64,000 nt of DNA from Planctomycetota bacterium (GCA_021827645.1 JAKAVA010000092.1:1-64000), one strand, 5' to 3'. Counted from the first letter of the stretch, positions 43,722-53,191 are shown. Made by a program: numbers and translations. Notes: a model not told the origin generated them from the sequence alone.

Positions 43722-45775
43722 TAATGATTCATCCGAGGCAGATACCCGAGAGCCTGCATGTCCAGCATACATTTCCGGACAATGGGGGCCGCTGTGGCGC
43801 CGCCTTCGCCCCCCATTTCCACCATGCCAACGACCACGTAGCGTGGATTATCGGAGGGCGCAAAGCCGACGAACCAGCCATCGTCCCCCTTGATGACTTT
43901 CATTTTACCGTCGATCTTTTTAATTTCGCGTGTCTGCGCAGTACCCGTTTTGCCCGACGCATCCAGCCCGCTTTGGCCCACCACCGGTGCGGTTCCCCGG
44001 GCGCCGTGGGTGACCAGATACATCCCCCGGCGGACGGTCGCCAATGCCGAGGGATTCAGATAAAAGCGGCGCGGTTTGGGATGCGGCAGGCCACGAATTA
44101 ATATCGGCGGCATCCAGACCCCGCCACGCAGCATCGCCGTGTAGGCGTTGGCCATCTGCAGCGGAGTTACGGCCATCGGTCCCTGCCCGATCCCCATGAA
44201 GATGGAATTGATTCGCTCGGTCTGCGTCTCAGCTCCGGGGCGGGGCGTCGGCAGCATGCCGGGAGATTCATCCGGCAGACCGATACCCGTCAGCGAACCC
44301 AGGCCATAGTCGCGGTAAACATGCACCACCCGGTCAAACCCCAGTGTCATGCCTACGGTGTAGAAATACACATCACATGATTCTTCAATGGCGTGTACCA
44401 CATCAATCGGGCCGTGGCCATAAGGATACGACCAGCAGCGGAAAATATTGGGATGGCCCGGGAAGAGATAGCCGCGGCAATCAATAATGGTCTGCGGGGT
44501 GATGACATCATGCGTCAGGGCCCAGGAAGCCTCGAGTGGTTTGACGATACTGCCGGGTGGAAATACGCCGGAATCTGTGCGGTTGAGAAGAGGGTGACCC
44601 GGTTCGCGAAGAATTCGGGCGTAGTGCCGATGAAAGCCATTGAGATTGTAGGACGGCAGGGAGAGCATCACCAGTACATGGTTGGTATGGATCGACATAG
44701 CCACGAGAGCCATGGGATGAATCTGCCTGTTGATCAGCAGCATGGGGTGGGCGGGATCCATGATTTGCCGCATCAGTTCCTGCTCAAGATCGGCATCAAT
44801 GGTCAGCGTAACCCGGCGGCCGGGAATGGGCTTGCGGTAATCCATGGCCAGCGGCTTGCCGTCAAGATTAACCACTCTCACGCCCCGGGTTCCGCGAAGT
44901 TGTTTTTCGCAGGCCGCCTCCACCCCCGATCCACCCATCAGGTCTCCGGGCAGGTAGCCGCCGAGATTACCCCGGGTGTCGCGGAGGGTGCCGGCGATGA
45001 AATGCGGCAGGCGGAATGGATCGGCCCGAACGGCGGCAGCGGTGACCGGCTCCAGTGCGCCAATCATCTGCGCCGAGATGGAATTAAATGGATAAACCCG
45101 ATGCGTGCTGGAAATAATAACAATGCCGGGATATTTCGATGCGTGCTTGGCAAAATAAAATGCAAGGTCGCGAGAGATATCCGGCACAATGGTGTGGGCC
45201 TCGCGATCCTCGGCCAGATCGAGGCGGTTCGCCTGGGCGAGTTGCATATCCAGGTCGGCGGGAGAGCCGCCGAAATGCTCATGCTTGCGGCGATATCGGT
45301 ATACCCATACATCCTGACGCAGGATCTGCATCCGGGCGCGGATGGTATCAAATGCCGAAAGTACCGTGGACAGGGGAAGGTGGCAGAGATTGGCAATCCG
45401 CTGTGGCATAAGCCGGAGGCGGTGGAGGAGTTTGCGTCGTTCCCGGCTCAGGTGGGCGAATATGGCCGCACGGGTTTTATATTTTTTTTCCAGTCGCCGC
45501 AGCGCGGTATCGGTGATCCACTGCCGATCACGATTCATCGCCTGGTAATTGATGGCAAGGTTATAGCACGGTTCATCGACCGCTAAGATGCGTCCGAACC
45601 GATCGACAATCGGCCCCCGCATGGTGGGAATAATGTAGTGCCGATAAGCAAAACTGCGGGATTTGGCCCGCCAATGGACGGCTTCAAATGCCTGAAGCTG
45701 CGTGAGCCGCAGCGCAATAATGGTCATACCCAGAAGAACGACCGACAGAAGAAAAAACAGGCGAACGCGTACCAT
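43721..45775 (-). CDS. mrdA: Penicillin-binding protein 2
   Basis: PBP2, 684 residues, the elongasome transpeptidase. One N-terminal transmembrane segment (FFLLSVVLLGMTIIALRL), then a dimerisation domain containing MRGPIVDRFGRILA, then the transpeptidase. The active-site Ser is in PPGSIVKP (SxxK), the second motif is SCD in EESCDVYFY, and the third is KTG in ASGKTGTAQ. ATG 45775 is chosen; GTG 45781 gives two more residues. It is coupled to rodA. In many bacteria mreBCD-mrdA-rodA form one operon, here split from mreBC. Confidence 0.95.
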   Translation of the reverse strand: MVRVRLFFLLSVVLLGMTIIALRLTQLQAFEAVHWRAKSRSFAYRHYIIPTMRGPIVDRFGRILAVDEPCYNLAINYQAMNRDRQWITDTALRRLEKKYKTRAAIFAHLSRERRKLLHRLRLMPQRIANLCHLPLSTVLSAFDTIRARMQILRQDVWVYRYRRKHEHFGGSPADLDMQLAQANRLDLAEDREAHTIVPDISRDLAFYFAKHASKYPGIVIISSTHRVYPFNSISAQMIGALEPVTAAAVRADPFRLPHFIAGTLRDTRGNLGGYLPGDLMGGSGVEAACEKQLRGTRGVRVVNLDGKPLAMDYRKPIPGRRVTLTIDADLEQELMRQIMDPAHPMLLINRQIHPMALVAMSIHTNHVLVMLSLPSYNLNGFHRHYARILREPGHPLLNRTDSGVFPPGSIVKPLEASWALTHDVITPQTIIDCRGYLFPGHPNIFRCWSYPYGHGPIDVVHAIEESCDVYFYTVGMTLGFDRVVHVYRDYGLGSLTGIGLPDESPGMLPTPRPGAETQTERINSIFMGIGQGPMAVTPLQMANAYTAMLRGGVWMPPILIRGLPHPKPRRFYLNPSALATVRRGMYLVTHGARGTAPVVGQSGLDASGKTGTAQTREIKKIDGKMKVIKGDDGWFVGFAPSDNPRYVVVGMVEMGGEGGATAAPIVRKCMLDMQALGYLPRMNH

Positions 45776-45883
45776 GGCCACCCTGACCGAACCTGTAAAC
45801 CTCCTTTCAGTATAAGCGAGAGCGGGGTGATCACCATGCGACCGCAGTTCCCGGTGCCGGGGAATACCGCAGGTGAGGCGCGA

Positions 45884-46762
45884 TCAAGATTTCCGCGATT
45901 TTCCAAGGACCAAGGAGATAAATGCTTCGGCTGCCGGATTTTTTCCGCCAGTCGTCACCAGATGCAGAGGGCGCTTGATCGACATACCCGTAACTCTGAC
46001 CTCGATGATCGAGCCGAGCTGAATTTCCTCTTTGCATACCAGTGCCGAAATAACCGCCCGGCCGAAACCCCGCCGTACAAATTCCTTAATCGCTTCCGCA
46101 TTGGCCAGTTCGAAAGTCGGCGTGGCCTTGAGACTGCGGGAAGTCAGAAAATCATCAAATACCGCCCGCGTGCCGGAACCCATTTCCCGCAGGATGAGCG
46201 GGTCGTGCAGCAGTTCGTTGAGGGTGATGGGGGTTTTGGACCATGGGCCATCGGCTGGGGCGATCACGATGAGTTCGTCGTGATGAAAGATGACCGGATC
46301 GGGCAGCGATGAGATCAAACCTTCAACCAACGCGATATCCAACAGGCCGTCGGCAATTTTCTCCTCAATGATGCTGGTGTTGGCCAGTTCGACCGTGACC
46401 TCGATACCCGGGCGCCGGCGGCGGAACTCGGCGAGCATGTCCGGCAGAAGATAGGCACCGATGGTGGTGCTGGCTCCAATGGCCAGCGTACCGGCAGTGG
46501 CCCTTTTGAAATCGTCAATCGCTTTTTGGGCTGCCCCCTCAATGGCTTCGATTCGGGCGGCATAGTCGAATAATATTTTTCCCGCACGGGTGAGCGTCAC
46601 ACCGGAGCGGCTTCTCTCCAGCAGGCGAACCCCGAGATGTTTTTCCAGTTCCGCCACCTGCATGGAGATCGCCGGCTGCCCGATGAAAAGCGTTTCCGCA
46701 GCCCGACTGAATGATCCTGCTTTGGCGACGGCTAAAAACAAGGCGACATGATTTCGATTCAT
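45884..46762 (-). CDS. LysR-family transcriptional regulator
   Basis: A 292-residue LTTR. The N-terminal winged helix-turn-helix is LFLAVAKAGSFSRAAETLFIGQPAISMQVAELEKHLGVRLLERS. The effector domain (about 90-290) has GTLAIGASTTIGAYLLP, DIALVEG and GMGSGTRAVFDDF-like sequence (EMGSGTRAVF), similar to the CysB/CysL group. Target and ligand unknown; nothing divergent is adjacent to give a clue. ATG 46762 is chosen over an upstream TTG- or ATG-initiated extension. An AT-rich region with GTAT/ATAC repeats precedes it, a possible autoregulatory site. Confidence 0.92.
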   Translation of the reverse strand: MNRNHVALFLAVAKAGSFSRAAETLFIGQPAISMQVAELEKHLGVRLLERSRSGVTLTRAGKILFDYAARIEAIEGAAQKAIDDFKRATAGTLAIGASTTIGAYLLPDMLAEFRRRRPGIEVTVELANTSIIEEKIADGLLDIALVEGLISSLPDPVIFHHDELIVIAPADGPWSKTPITLNELLHDPLILREMGSGTRAVFDDFLTSRSLKATPTFELANAEAIKEFVRRGFGRAVISALVCKEEIQLGSIIEVRVTGMSIKRPLHLVTTGGKNPAAEAFISLVLGKSRKS

Positions 46763-47032
46763 AATATCAGTATACGCGATAATACGCAATTAATCAATCA
46801 AATCAACTGATGAATCGGGCGAAGGCGGATTTTTGCGTTCCATCGGGCAGAAGCTATGAGAGAACATCGGACCTGATGATGCGATTGGCAATGGCGTGCG
46901 ACCTCAAAAAGAACGATCGCACCATCCGAACGCAATAACGCCCGGCGTCTGGGTGATCCGTATCAACAGATTCAACCCAAATCAAGGCGTGAGCCTGAAG
47001 TGTTCAACCTGGCAGGCCTATGCACCTGCCGA

Positions 47033-49699
47033 TTAAACAAGCTCGGCACTGAGTCGCAGTTTGTCATCAGCCGACGATTTGCCGACAAACACACTGAAAG
47101 TTCCCGGCGGCGAAACAAACTCACGGCGCGACTCATCCCAGTAATAAAACGCCTGCTGAGTTCGAGGCAGATCAAATTCCACCTTCATCTTTTTGCCGGC
47201 GGGAATATGCACACGCTTGAAGGCAACGAGTTGCTTGATGGGGCGTTTGATGCCGGGCACCTGCGGCGGTGTGATGTAACACTGGACAATTTCATCACCA
47301 TCCACGCTGCCGGTGTTCGCCACATCTAAGGAGATTTTCATGGATCGGCTGGCCGTGAGGCGGTGCGAACTGAGTTTCAGATTGCTGTAGTGCCAGGTGG
47401 TGTAGCTCAGCCCGTAACCGAAGGGGTAGAGGACTTTCCAGTTGAAGTACATGTAGGTGCGATTGGTGATATTGAAATCATGGAACAGGGGAAGTTCACC
47501 GGTATCACGGTACCAGGTGACGGCCGTTTTGCCGGCCGGGTTATAGTGGCCGAACAATACATCGGCGATGGCGGTTCCCTGCGCCTGACCGGCGAAAATT
47601 GCGCCGACAATGGCGGGGAGGTTATCATTCTCCCAATTCACGGCGACGGGGCAGTTGGACGAGACGACCAGAATGGTTTTGGGGTTGGCGGCAAAGACGG
47701 CTTTGGCCAGTTCGTGCTGCGCTCCGGGCAGATGAATGTAGTCGCGATCCTCCTGTTCAGCGTCAACCGACTCATCGGCCCCGAGGACGAGTATGGCCAC
47801 ATCCGCCTCTTTTGCCGCATGGACGGCACGCTCAAATTGTTTTGTGTCGGCCGCTCCCAGTACACCGCAACCCGGCTCATAGATGACGGCAACCGGCGGC
47901 ATGCCACGATGTTGATGGACGACGGGTGTAAATTCAATCCATTCAAGGTTAAAGAGCGCTTTGCCATCGCCGCTGAAGGTAAGAAACAGCTTGTGCTTGC
48001 CGCTGACGGTCTTCAGCTGGCTGTGCAGCGTGACCCACTTCTGCCAGCCCCCGGTGTTTTTGACATCGAAGTGGGCGATGACCGGGCCGTGGCGGGAATC
48101 AAGATGAACTTCAAGCCGTCCGCCAGGACCGGCGCTGGCAACGCGGGCAAGAAGTGCTGTCTTTCCCGTGATATCCGTGATCGGCAGTTCCAGCCAACTA
48201 CCATTGTTCAACCAGCAGACATTCAGGCCTCCTTCGGAACACGACTGTGTTTGGACATTCGGAGATGCGCCGACGAAATCGGATGCACGGATGCCCGGTC
48301 CGGACGAAGCTTGCACTCCAAGCGCATTGGCAATTCCTTGGAGTGGAGATACACGATGCGCCGGATTGCCACTGTATCCGCCGAGGTGAGCCTGAAGGGC
48401 CATGGGGCCGATGACGGCAATACGCTTGGCCTTATTTTTATCCAGCGGCAGAATGCCATCGTTCTTCAGGAGGACAATAGACTCCCGAGCCGCTTCCAAA
48501 GCCAGGGCCGCGTGGGCGGGCGACGCCACCACATCGAAACCAATCTTGTTGTATGGACACGCATCCGGCGGATCAAATTCACCGAACAGAAATCGACCAG
48601 TGAGCACGCGTGCCACCGCACGATCAATGGTGTCAAGAGACACCAGTTCGTCGGCCAGCGCCTTGGCGGTGTACTTTTGATAGGTGTTACCGCAATTGGA
48701 ATCACACCCGGCATTGAGCGCCAATGCCGCTGCCTCATGAAATGTCGGTACGAAGTGGTGGGCACGGCAGATGTCCGCCACGGCGTCGCAGTCGGAAACG
48801 ACATATCCCCTGAATCCCCAACGCCGCCGGAGAATATCGGTAAGCAGCGTGCGATTGCAGGAATTTGGTATTCCATTGACGGCGTTGTAGGAAGACATGA
48901 GCGTAAAGGATTTACCTTCCCGCACACACGCCTCGAAAGCCCGCGTGTAATATTCCCAGAAGCTGCGCGGATCCACAGTTTCGGAAATATAATGGCGGTC
49001 ATCATCCGTACCATTGCAGATAAAATGCTTGATACACGCCGTCATTTTGAGATATTTTTTGCTCGGCCCCTGAATACCACGGATCACCTGCACGGCCAGT
49101 GTCGAGACCAGCAGCGGGTCCTCACCGAGCGTCTCTTCGATGCGGCCCCATCGCGGATCGCGGGCCATGTTGAGGGTTTGGGGTGAATAATAGGCCAGAC
49201 CGCGATTGTATTTTTTATGGTAACCGCGAGCTTCATCTGAAACAGCCGTGTAAATTCGGTATTGGAGATCAGGATTCCAGGCGTTTGCCAGGGCGAGAGG
49301 AAGGGGGAAGGCGGTGACCGGTGGGCCAGTCACAAGGCCGTGAAGGGCTTCGCCGGAGTAATAGTCGTAGGCGGGTAAGCCGATACGCGGAATGGCCGGG
49401 GCCAAGTATCCAAGCTGACTGATTTTTTCTGCAACGGTCATCTTGGATACCAATTCGGCGGCGCGGCGGCGGGCCTTCCGGATGGCGTCCGCCGAGATAC
49501 CATAATCGGGTCCCTTTTCATCCGCCCATTGCATCAAAGCGGTTCGATGCGGCGTGCGAATGGGCTTGCGAACTAGAACGGCGGCTGCTCCAGCGGCAAG
49601 AACCGAACGGCGCGAAATGCCCTTCGCACCGGGCGATTTTTGGTTGGGTTCTCCATCGTTGAGTTTTGGTGATGTGATCCTGATGGTTTTTTCCGCCAT
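47033..49699 (-). CDS. Tat-exported glycoside hydrolase family 3 enzyme
   Basis: An 888-residue GH3 enzyme. A Tat signal sits at GISRRSVLAAGAAA (residues 27-40, RR at 30-31). The catalytic barrel has DPRWGRIEETLGEDP, SSYNAVNGIPNSCN and GFRGYVVSDCDAV, with nucleophile D303. An inserted carbohydrate-binding-like region follows at about 460-600 (WLELPITDITGKTALLARVAS ... GLFLTFS-type), then the alpha/beta-sandwich (GADESVDAEQEDRD) and a C-terminal fibronectin-III-like domain. The SYNAVNG/SDCDAV pattern resembles beta-xylosidases of GH3 but glucosidase activity cannot be excluded. It degrades plant or microbial glycans in the periplasm. Confidence 0.93.
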   Translation of the reverse strand: MAEKTIRITSPKLNDGEPNQKSPGAKGISRRSVLAAGAAAVLVRKPIRTPHRTALMQWADEKGPDYGISADAIRKARRRAAELVSKMTVAEKISQLGYLAPAIPRIGLPAYDYYSGEALHGLVTGPPVTAFPLPLALANAWNPDLQYRIYTAVSDEARGYHKKYNRGLAYYSPQTLNMARDPRWGRIEETLGEDPLLVSTLAVQVIRGIQGPSKKYLKMTACIKHFICNGTDDDRHYISETVDPRSFWEYYTRAFEACVREGKSFTLMSSYNAVNGIPNSCNRTLLTDILRRRWGFRGYVVSDCDAVADICRAHHFVPTFHEAAALALNAGCDSNCGNTYQKYTAKALADELVSLDTIDRAVARVLTGRFLFGEFDPPDACPYNKIGFDVVASPAHAALALEAARESIVLLKNDGILPLDKNKAKRIAVIGPMALQAHLGGYSGNPAHRVSPLQGIANALGVQASSGPGIRASDFVGASPNVQTQSCSEGGLNVCWLNNGSWLELPITDITGKTALLARVASAGPGGRLEVHLDSRHGPVIAHFDVKNTGGWQKWVTLHSQLKTVSGKHKLFLTFSGDGKALFNLEWIEFTPVVHQHRGMPPVAVIYEPGCGVLGAADTKQFERAVHAAKEADVAILVLGADESVDAEQEDRDYIHLPGAQHELAKAVFAANPKTILVVSSNCPVAVNWENDNLPAIVGAIFAGQAQGTAIADVLFGHYNPAGKTAVTWYRDTGELPLFHDFNITNRTYMYFNWKVLYPFGYGLSYTTWHYSNLKLSSHRLTASRSMKISLDVANTGSVDGDEIVQCYITPPQVPGIKRPIKQLVAFKRVHIPAGKKMKVEFDLPRTQQAFYYWDESRREFVSPPGTFSVFVGKSSADDKLRLSAELV

Positions 49700-49740
49700 G
49701 GGGTGCTCCTTGGAAATTTAACATTTTCGACGGCTTACTT

Positions 49741-49748
49741 TGACGTCA
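49741..49748. promoter_or_regulatory. 8-bp palindrome at the predicted GH3 start site
   Basis: TGACGTCA, a perfect palindrome, lies where transcription of the GH3 gene is expected to begin. Such a position suits a repressor. Short palindromes are common, so this is only a candidate. Confidence 0.25.
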
Positions 49749-49756
49749 CATTTTTA

Positions 49757-49785
49757 ATTATAACGTTTGTTCAGTGTCATGTCTT
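49757..49785 (-). promoter_or_regulatory. Predicted promoter of the GH3 gene
   Basis: On the - strand a TATAAT -10 (49757-49762) lies 17 nt from AAGACA (49780-49785), a 4-of-6 match to TTGACA. The expected start is near 49750. Confidence 0.5.
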
Positions 49786-50317
49786 GAGTGGCTCGGCGAG
49801 CCTGCCCCACCTCGAGGGTTCTCTCGGATCGTGGCCGTAGGATGAGTCAGGTCTGGCCGTCAATGGATGAATTTCGCCTGAGCGGACATGTCTGCGACGG
49901 AGGCGACGATACCAAGATAACATCCCAACTCAGCCCACTCATAACCTGCCAATGGGATCGGAGTTTGCGTGGCAAGTTGCACACGCACTTGCGAATTTGA
50001 TTTGAAAGAGTAAACTTATCCCCATGATCAGCGGCGTTTTTATCGCAACGCATCTCGCTGGAGCAAATTTTTTACCGAGCTGGACGGAGTTTGAAATAGA
50101 TCGGCCTCTGGCGAATATGAAAAGATCAGTGAGGATGCGGTGGCGGGGACCGATGAAAATGAGCGGCTGTTTTTGATCAGGACTTAAGCCCAAGCCGGGC
50201 TGTCGAACGGAGTCGACATGTTGGCATGTGATACCGACGTATCAGTCGAATGTGCCCGGGGTAAATGGATTTTGATCGGGCGCCCATTGAGCTCGCTCCA
50301 ACCTCGAAAAATGTTTC

Positions 50318-50346
50318 TTCACCTCGGACTGCCGATGGCGTATAAT
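50318..50346 (+). promoter_or_regulatory. Predicted promoter of the sigma-factor gene
   Basis: TTCACC (50318-50323) is 17 nt from a perfect TATAAT (50341-50346). The expected transcription start is near 50353, leaving a leader of about 120 nt. Confidence 0.55.
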
Positions 50347-50475
50347 CTTTTGCGGCAGATCGAATCGCACAAAGGCGGATTGCACGGATGGTTTTTCGCC
50401 GGAGGCGGGAGACGTTTAGATTTGGGACGCAATGTGTAGAGCGGCCCGCAGGGTTATGGTCAAGGAGTGACCCGC

Positions 50476-51273
50476 ATGGCTAAAACTCGAACCACCACGA
50501 CTGCGGTTGCGCAGGACATTAACGAAGTCTGGATCAGCTTCAAGGCGAAGCCTACCGATGCACTTCGTAACTTATTGATGATGGAATATCTTCCGCTGGC
50601 GAAGTACAACGCTGAACGTATTTACGCCAAGTTGCCGGACGAAGTGGAATTGGATGATCTGATTCAAGCCGGCACGTTCGGCCTCAAGGACGCCATTGAA
50701 TCATTTGATCCGGCCCGCGGTGTCAAGTTTGAAACGTATTGTGCACCGCGTATCCGCGGCGCCATCCTCGATGAACTGCGAAATATGGACTGGGTTCCCC
50801 GCCTGGTTCGGAGCCGATCGAGCAAGGTGGATCAGGCCACCCGCCAACTGGAGATGAAACTGGGTCGTCCACCGACCCATGAGGAACTCTCTGCCCACAT
50901 GGGGGTTCCAAAGGATGAGCTGGATAAGATGCTCAAGGACTCCAATGCGGTTTCACAGGTCAGTTTATCACGCAAATATTTTGAATCTGACGGATCGCGG
51001 GACGTTCACGAGGTGGACATTCTCGCAGATAAAACAGCTCCATCCCCCTTGGACGAAATCTTCCGTCGAGATTTCAAGCAACTCATCGCCCGGGGCCTGT
51101 CACGGTCTGAGCAGATGATTCTGTATCTGTATTATTACGAACAACTCACCATGAAGGAAATTGGTGACGCTCTCGAACTTTCAGAATCGCGGGTCAGTCA
51201 GATGCACTCGAGTATCATTTCACGTCTCAAGACGCAACTTGCCAGCCGCGAAAAAGAATTCTTCTCCGATTAG
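50476..51273 (+). CDS. FliA/WhiG-like RNA polymerase sigma factor
   Basis: A 265-residue sigma-70 family protein of the sigma-28 group. Region 2 has DDLIQAGTFGLKDAIESFDPARGVKFETYCAPRIRGAILDELR, followed by DWVPRLVR, the FliA/WhiG signature. Region 3 (RPPTHEELSAHMG) and region 4 (LTMKEIGDALELSESRVSQMHSSI) follow. In other bacteria it drives flagellar or developmental genes; none are near. ATG 50476 with AAGGAG about 8 nt upstream is preferred to GTG 50467. No anti-sigma factor is adjacent. Confidence 0.93.
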   Translation: MAKTRTTTTAVAQDINEVWISFKAKPTDALRNLLMMEYLPLAKYNAERIYAKLPDEVELDDLIQAGTFGLKDAIESFDPARGVKFETYCAPRIRGAILDELRNMDWVPRLVRSRSSKVDQATRQLEMKLGRPPTHEELSAHMGVPKDELDKMLKDSNAVSQVSLSRKYFESDGSRDVHEVDILADKTAPSPLDEIFRRDFKQLIARGLSRSEQMILYLYYYEQLTMKEIGDALELSESRVSQMHSSIISRLKTQLASREKEFFSD

Positions 51274-51610
51274 CCAAAGCATCGGCGGGATTCAGAGTTT
51301 AATTTGATATCCTCCCCGGTGACCATTGCGGGCATTGATCCCATCGTCTTCCAGCCCTATCATCATCTCGCATTCATGAAGACTCATGCATCTTGGCCGT
51401 TAGACTTGTCGCAGGAATTTTAGAATAGATTCGGCCTCTTGCTCGGCGTGGCTTTCCATTTCCAATCGCCGCGAATTTTTCAGAGTGGATGGATCGTCGG
51501 GGCGGGTAACGAAAAAAGGCTTGATCTGCGGGATTGCCGCAGGGATCAAGCCTTGGTATCCGGTGTATCACCTTCCGCAGGGTGACCGATAACCGAACTT
51601 AATTCGGCTC
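51274..51610. other. Intergenic region with the first copy of a direct repeat
   Basis: 337 nt between the sigma factor and the G1 peptidase stop, convergent. Most of its 3' half is the direct repeat 51447-51646, with a strong - strand terminator at 51512-51554. The rest is featureless. Confidence 0.5.
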
Positions 51611-51646
51611 TCAGGCCCGTTTACGCCGAACTAAAAGCAGGGCCGC
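51447..51646. repeat. Direct repeat copy A (200 bp)
   Basis: Nearly identical to 53533-53731 (seven or so substitutions and one 1-nt indel over 200 bp). It covers the last 12 codons of the G1 peptidase gene (36 nt), its terminator and about 100 bp beyond. The two copies flank the G1 peptidase gene in direct orientation. Confidence 0.9.
51512..51554 (-). terminator. Intrinsic terminator of the G1 peptidase gene
   Basis: Read on the - strand: AAGGCTTGATC (complement of 51544-51554) pairs with its partner at 51516-51526; the inner TGCGG/CCGCA (51527-51531, 51537-51541) extends the stem to about 16 bp with a small bulge, followed by a run of six T. A strong terminator 57 nt past the stop. Confidence 0.85.
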
Positions 51647-53191
51647 ACCACCCATTCCCAGCAGCGCCAGCGCCGCGGGTTCCGGCACAGCCGTGACGGA
51701 TATGTCGGTAACATCGGCGGTCAGATCGCCGATGCCGCTGGTATTAAGAAATTCCAAAGTGGCGGTGGAGGCGTCGGCAATGAAACTGAAGCTTTCATCA
51801 GTGAAATCACTTTGGGAGAGTGTAGTATTGATAAGGTCATTTAATGTGGTACCGCTGCTGCCGAGTACCGATGCCGTTAAATCGACGGAAGCATCCCCGT
51901 TGCGAGCGGCGGCAGCGTAGGATACGAGGTACTTCTGGCCGATGGTAAGGTCGGTAAGCTGTTGCGAGATGCCGTTGCCCGCACCTTGCAGGAAGGCATA
52001 AGTCACCGAGCCGGCATTTGACGGGCCGAAGGGGCTCGAACTCAGGCGTGTTCCATCCCCATTAACTCCGATTCCGCCGGTGCTGCTGGGAGCGAGAATT
52101 TCAGTCCAATCCGTGGGTGCCGACGGATTAGGAGTTGCACTGGTGGGGGTAGTATGGGCCCCCGAGTCGTCATAGCCATTATTTCCGCTATAAAAGGAGG
52201 CATTGGCGGTAAAATTGCCGTTGATGGCGTAATTGTTTACGGGTGCTTGCGGCACGGGAAACGAGTTCGTGCCGCTCGCCACGTTGAATGCCGTTCCCTC
52301 GGACGAGAGCGTACTAGGCTTTGCCGAGAGTTTACCCGTACCCGAACTCAAATTGATCTGGTAGGCCGTTACTCCGTTTAAGCCGGCTAAGCCGGTTATG
52401 GTGCTGGTTTGACTGCTGGAACCGGTTGCCAGCGTGGCAAAGGAGTCAGTGAAAGTTGCCGAGCCGAAGTTGGCTAGAGGCAAAATTCCGTTGTTGGATG
52501 GTGCCTCTGTAACCCATTCGGCGGAATGGAGGTCAACACCGGTTGTGCTGGTGTTGTCCTGATAGGTTTCCCCGGTGGTAGTATCCTGCATGGCAAGGGT
52601 GAAGTCTTGACGTCCACTGGTGGAGTTGATACCGGTATAGGTGACCGATGCGGTGATTTTATCGCCGGGATTGACCGTAAATCGTGAAATGTAGCTCGAT
52701 CCTGCCGGATACAGTTCGGTCCAGGCGTAGTAAGAGGCCCCAGAACTGTGAAAGTAATCTGCCTCGACGCCCAACTGTTCGACAGTAGGTGAGTTGAAAC
52801 CATCCAAGCCTACCCAAAAAGCTGCGTAAGTGCCGGATGAGGTATCCGGGGAAGCGGTTACCGTCGGAACCGTCCACGAGCCGACCACCGAGGTGAAGGT
52901 TGATCCGCTGGGTGCGGTTAGGGCATAGCCGGCCCAATTGCTCGTGGTCCTTGGGGTCGGAGTTGATGCGAAAGTATTGGCTGCACTCAGTGCTGCGGCG
53001 CACAGAACTGCCCCTGCCAGGACGTTCCGAAACTGTCGGTGTTCTGCTCTCCCGGTTGTTCCGGCAGTTGGCGTGGCGTGCTTTTTACCCGCGCGATGCC
53101 CGCTGCAATGTTCGGGGCAATGTGATCCGGTTTCTGAACCGTTCAGATTGCCGAAAAGCGATTGGATCTGTGATAACACCTTTTTGCTCAT
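51611..53191 (-). CDS. G1-family (eqolisin) glutamic peptidase with PEP-CTERM anchor
   Basis: A 526-residue secreted protein in three parts. After an unusually long N-region, the signal helix is NVLAGAVLCAAALSAANTFA (about 57-75). The peptidase G1 domain (about 80-245) contains NWAGYAL, GSWTVPTV, AAFWVGLDG, and the catalytic pair Q139 (VEQLGVEAD) and E225 (HSAEWVTEAP), matching Q53 and E136 of scytalidoglutamic peptidase. A second beta-sandwich-like domain (about 330-495) follows, then VPEPAALALLGMGGAALLLVRRKRA, the exosortase sorting signal. G1 peptidases work at acidic pH. The ATG at 53191 has AGGGG 8 nt upstream; a longer frame to 53305 lacks one. Confidence 0.9.
   Translation of the reverse strand: MSKKVLSQIQSLFGNLNGSETGSHCPEHCSGHRAGKKHATPTAGTTGRAEHRQFRNVLAGAVLCAAALSAANTFASTPTPRTTSNWAGYALTAPSGSTFTSVVGSWTVPTVTASPDTSSGTYAAFWVGLDGFNSPTVEQLGVEADYFHSSGASYYAWTELYPAGSSYISRFTVNPGDKITASVTYTGINSTSGRQDFTLAMQDTTTGETYQDNTSTTGVDLHSAEWVTEAPSNNGILPLANFGSATFTDSFATLATGSSSQTSTITGLAGLNGVTAYQINLSSGTGKLSAKPSTLSSEGTAFNVASGTNSFPVPQAPVNNYAINGNFTANASFYSGNNGYDDSGAHTTPTSATPNPSAPTDWTEILAPSSTGGIGVNGDGTRLSSSPFGPSNAGSVTYAFLQGAGNGISQQLTDLTIGQKYLVSYAAAARNGDASVDLTASVLGSSGTTLNDLINTTLSQSDFTDESFSFIADASTATLEFLNTSGIGDLTADVTDISVTAVPEPAALALLGMGGAALLLVRRKRA

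Larger units (their letters stand above)
49700..50475. other. Divergent intergenic region between the GH3 gene and the sigma factor
   Basis: 776 nt with no supported gene. It holds the GH3 promoter on the - strand (49757-49785) with an 8-bp palindrome TGACGTCA at 49741-49748, and the sigma-factor promoter on the + strand (50318-50346). A 73-codon frame at 50218-50439 has no ribosome binding site or family features and is rejected. Confidence 0.5.

Noticed and set aside
47363-49186. A 607-codon + strand frame opposite the GH3 gene
   Set aside because: The - strand encodes a complete GH3 enzyme with Tat signal; the opposite frame has no family features.
50218-50439. A 73-codon open frame upstream of the sigma factor
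   Set aside because: No ribosome binding site, no family features, and a predicted promoter lies within it.
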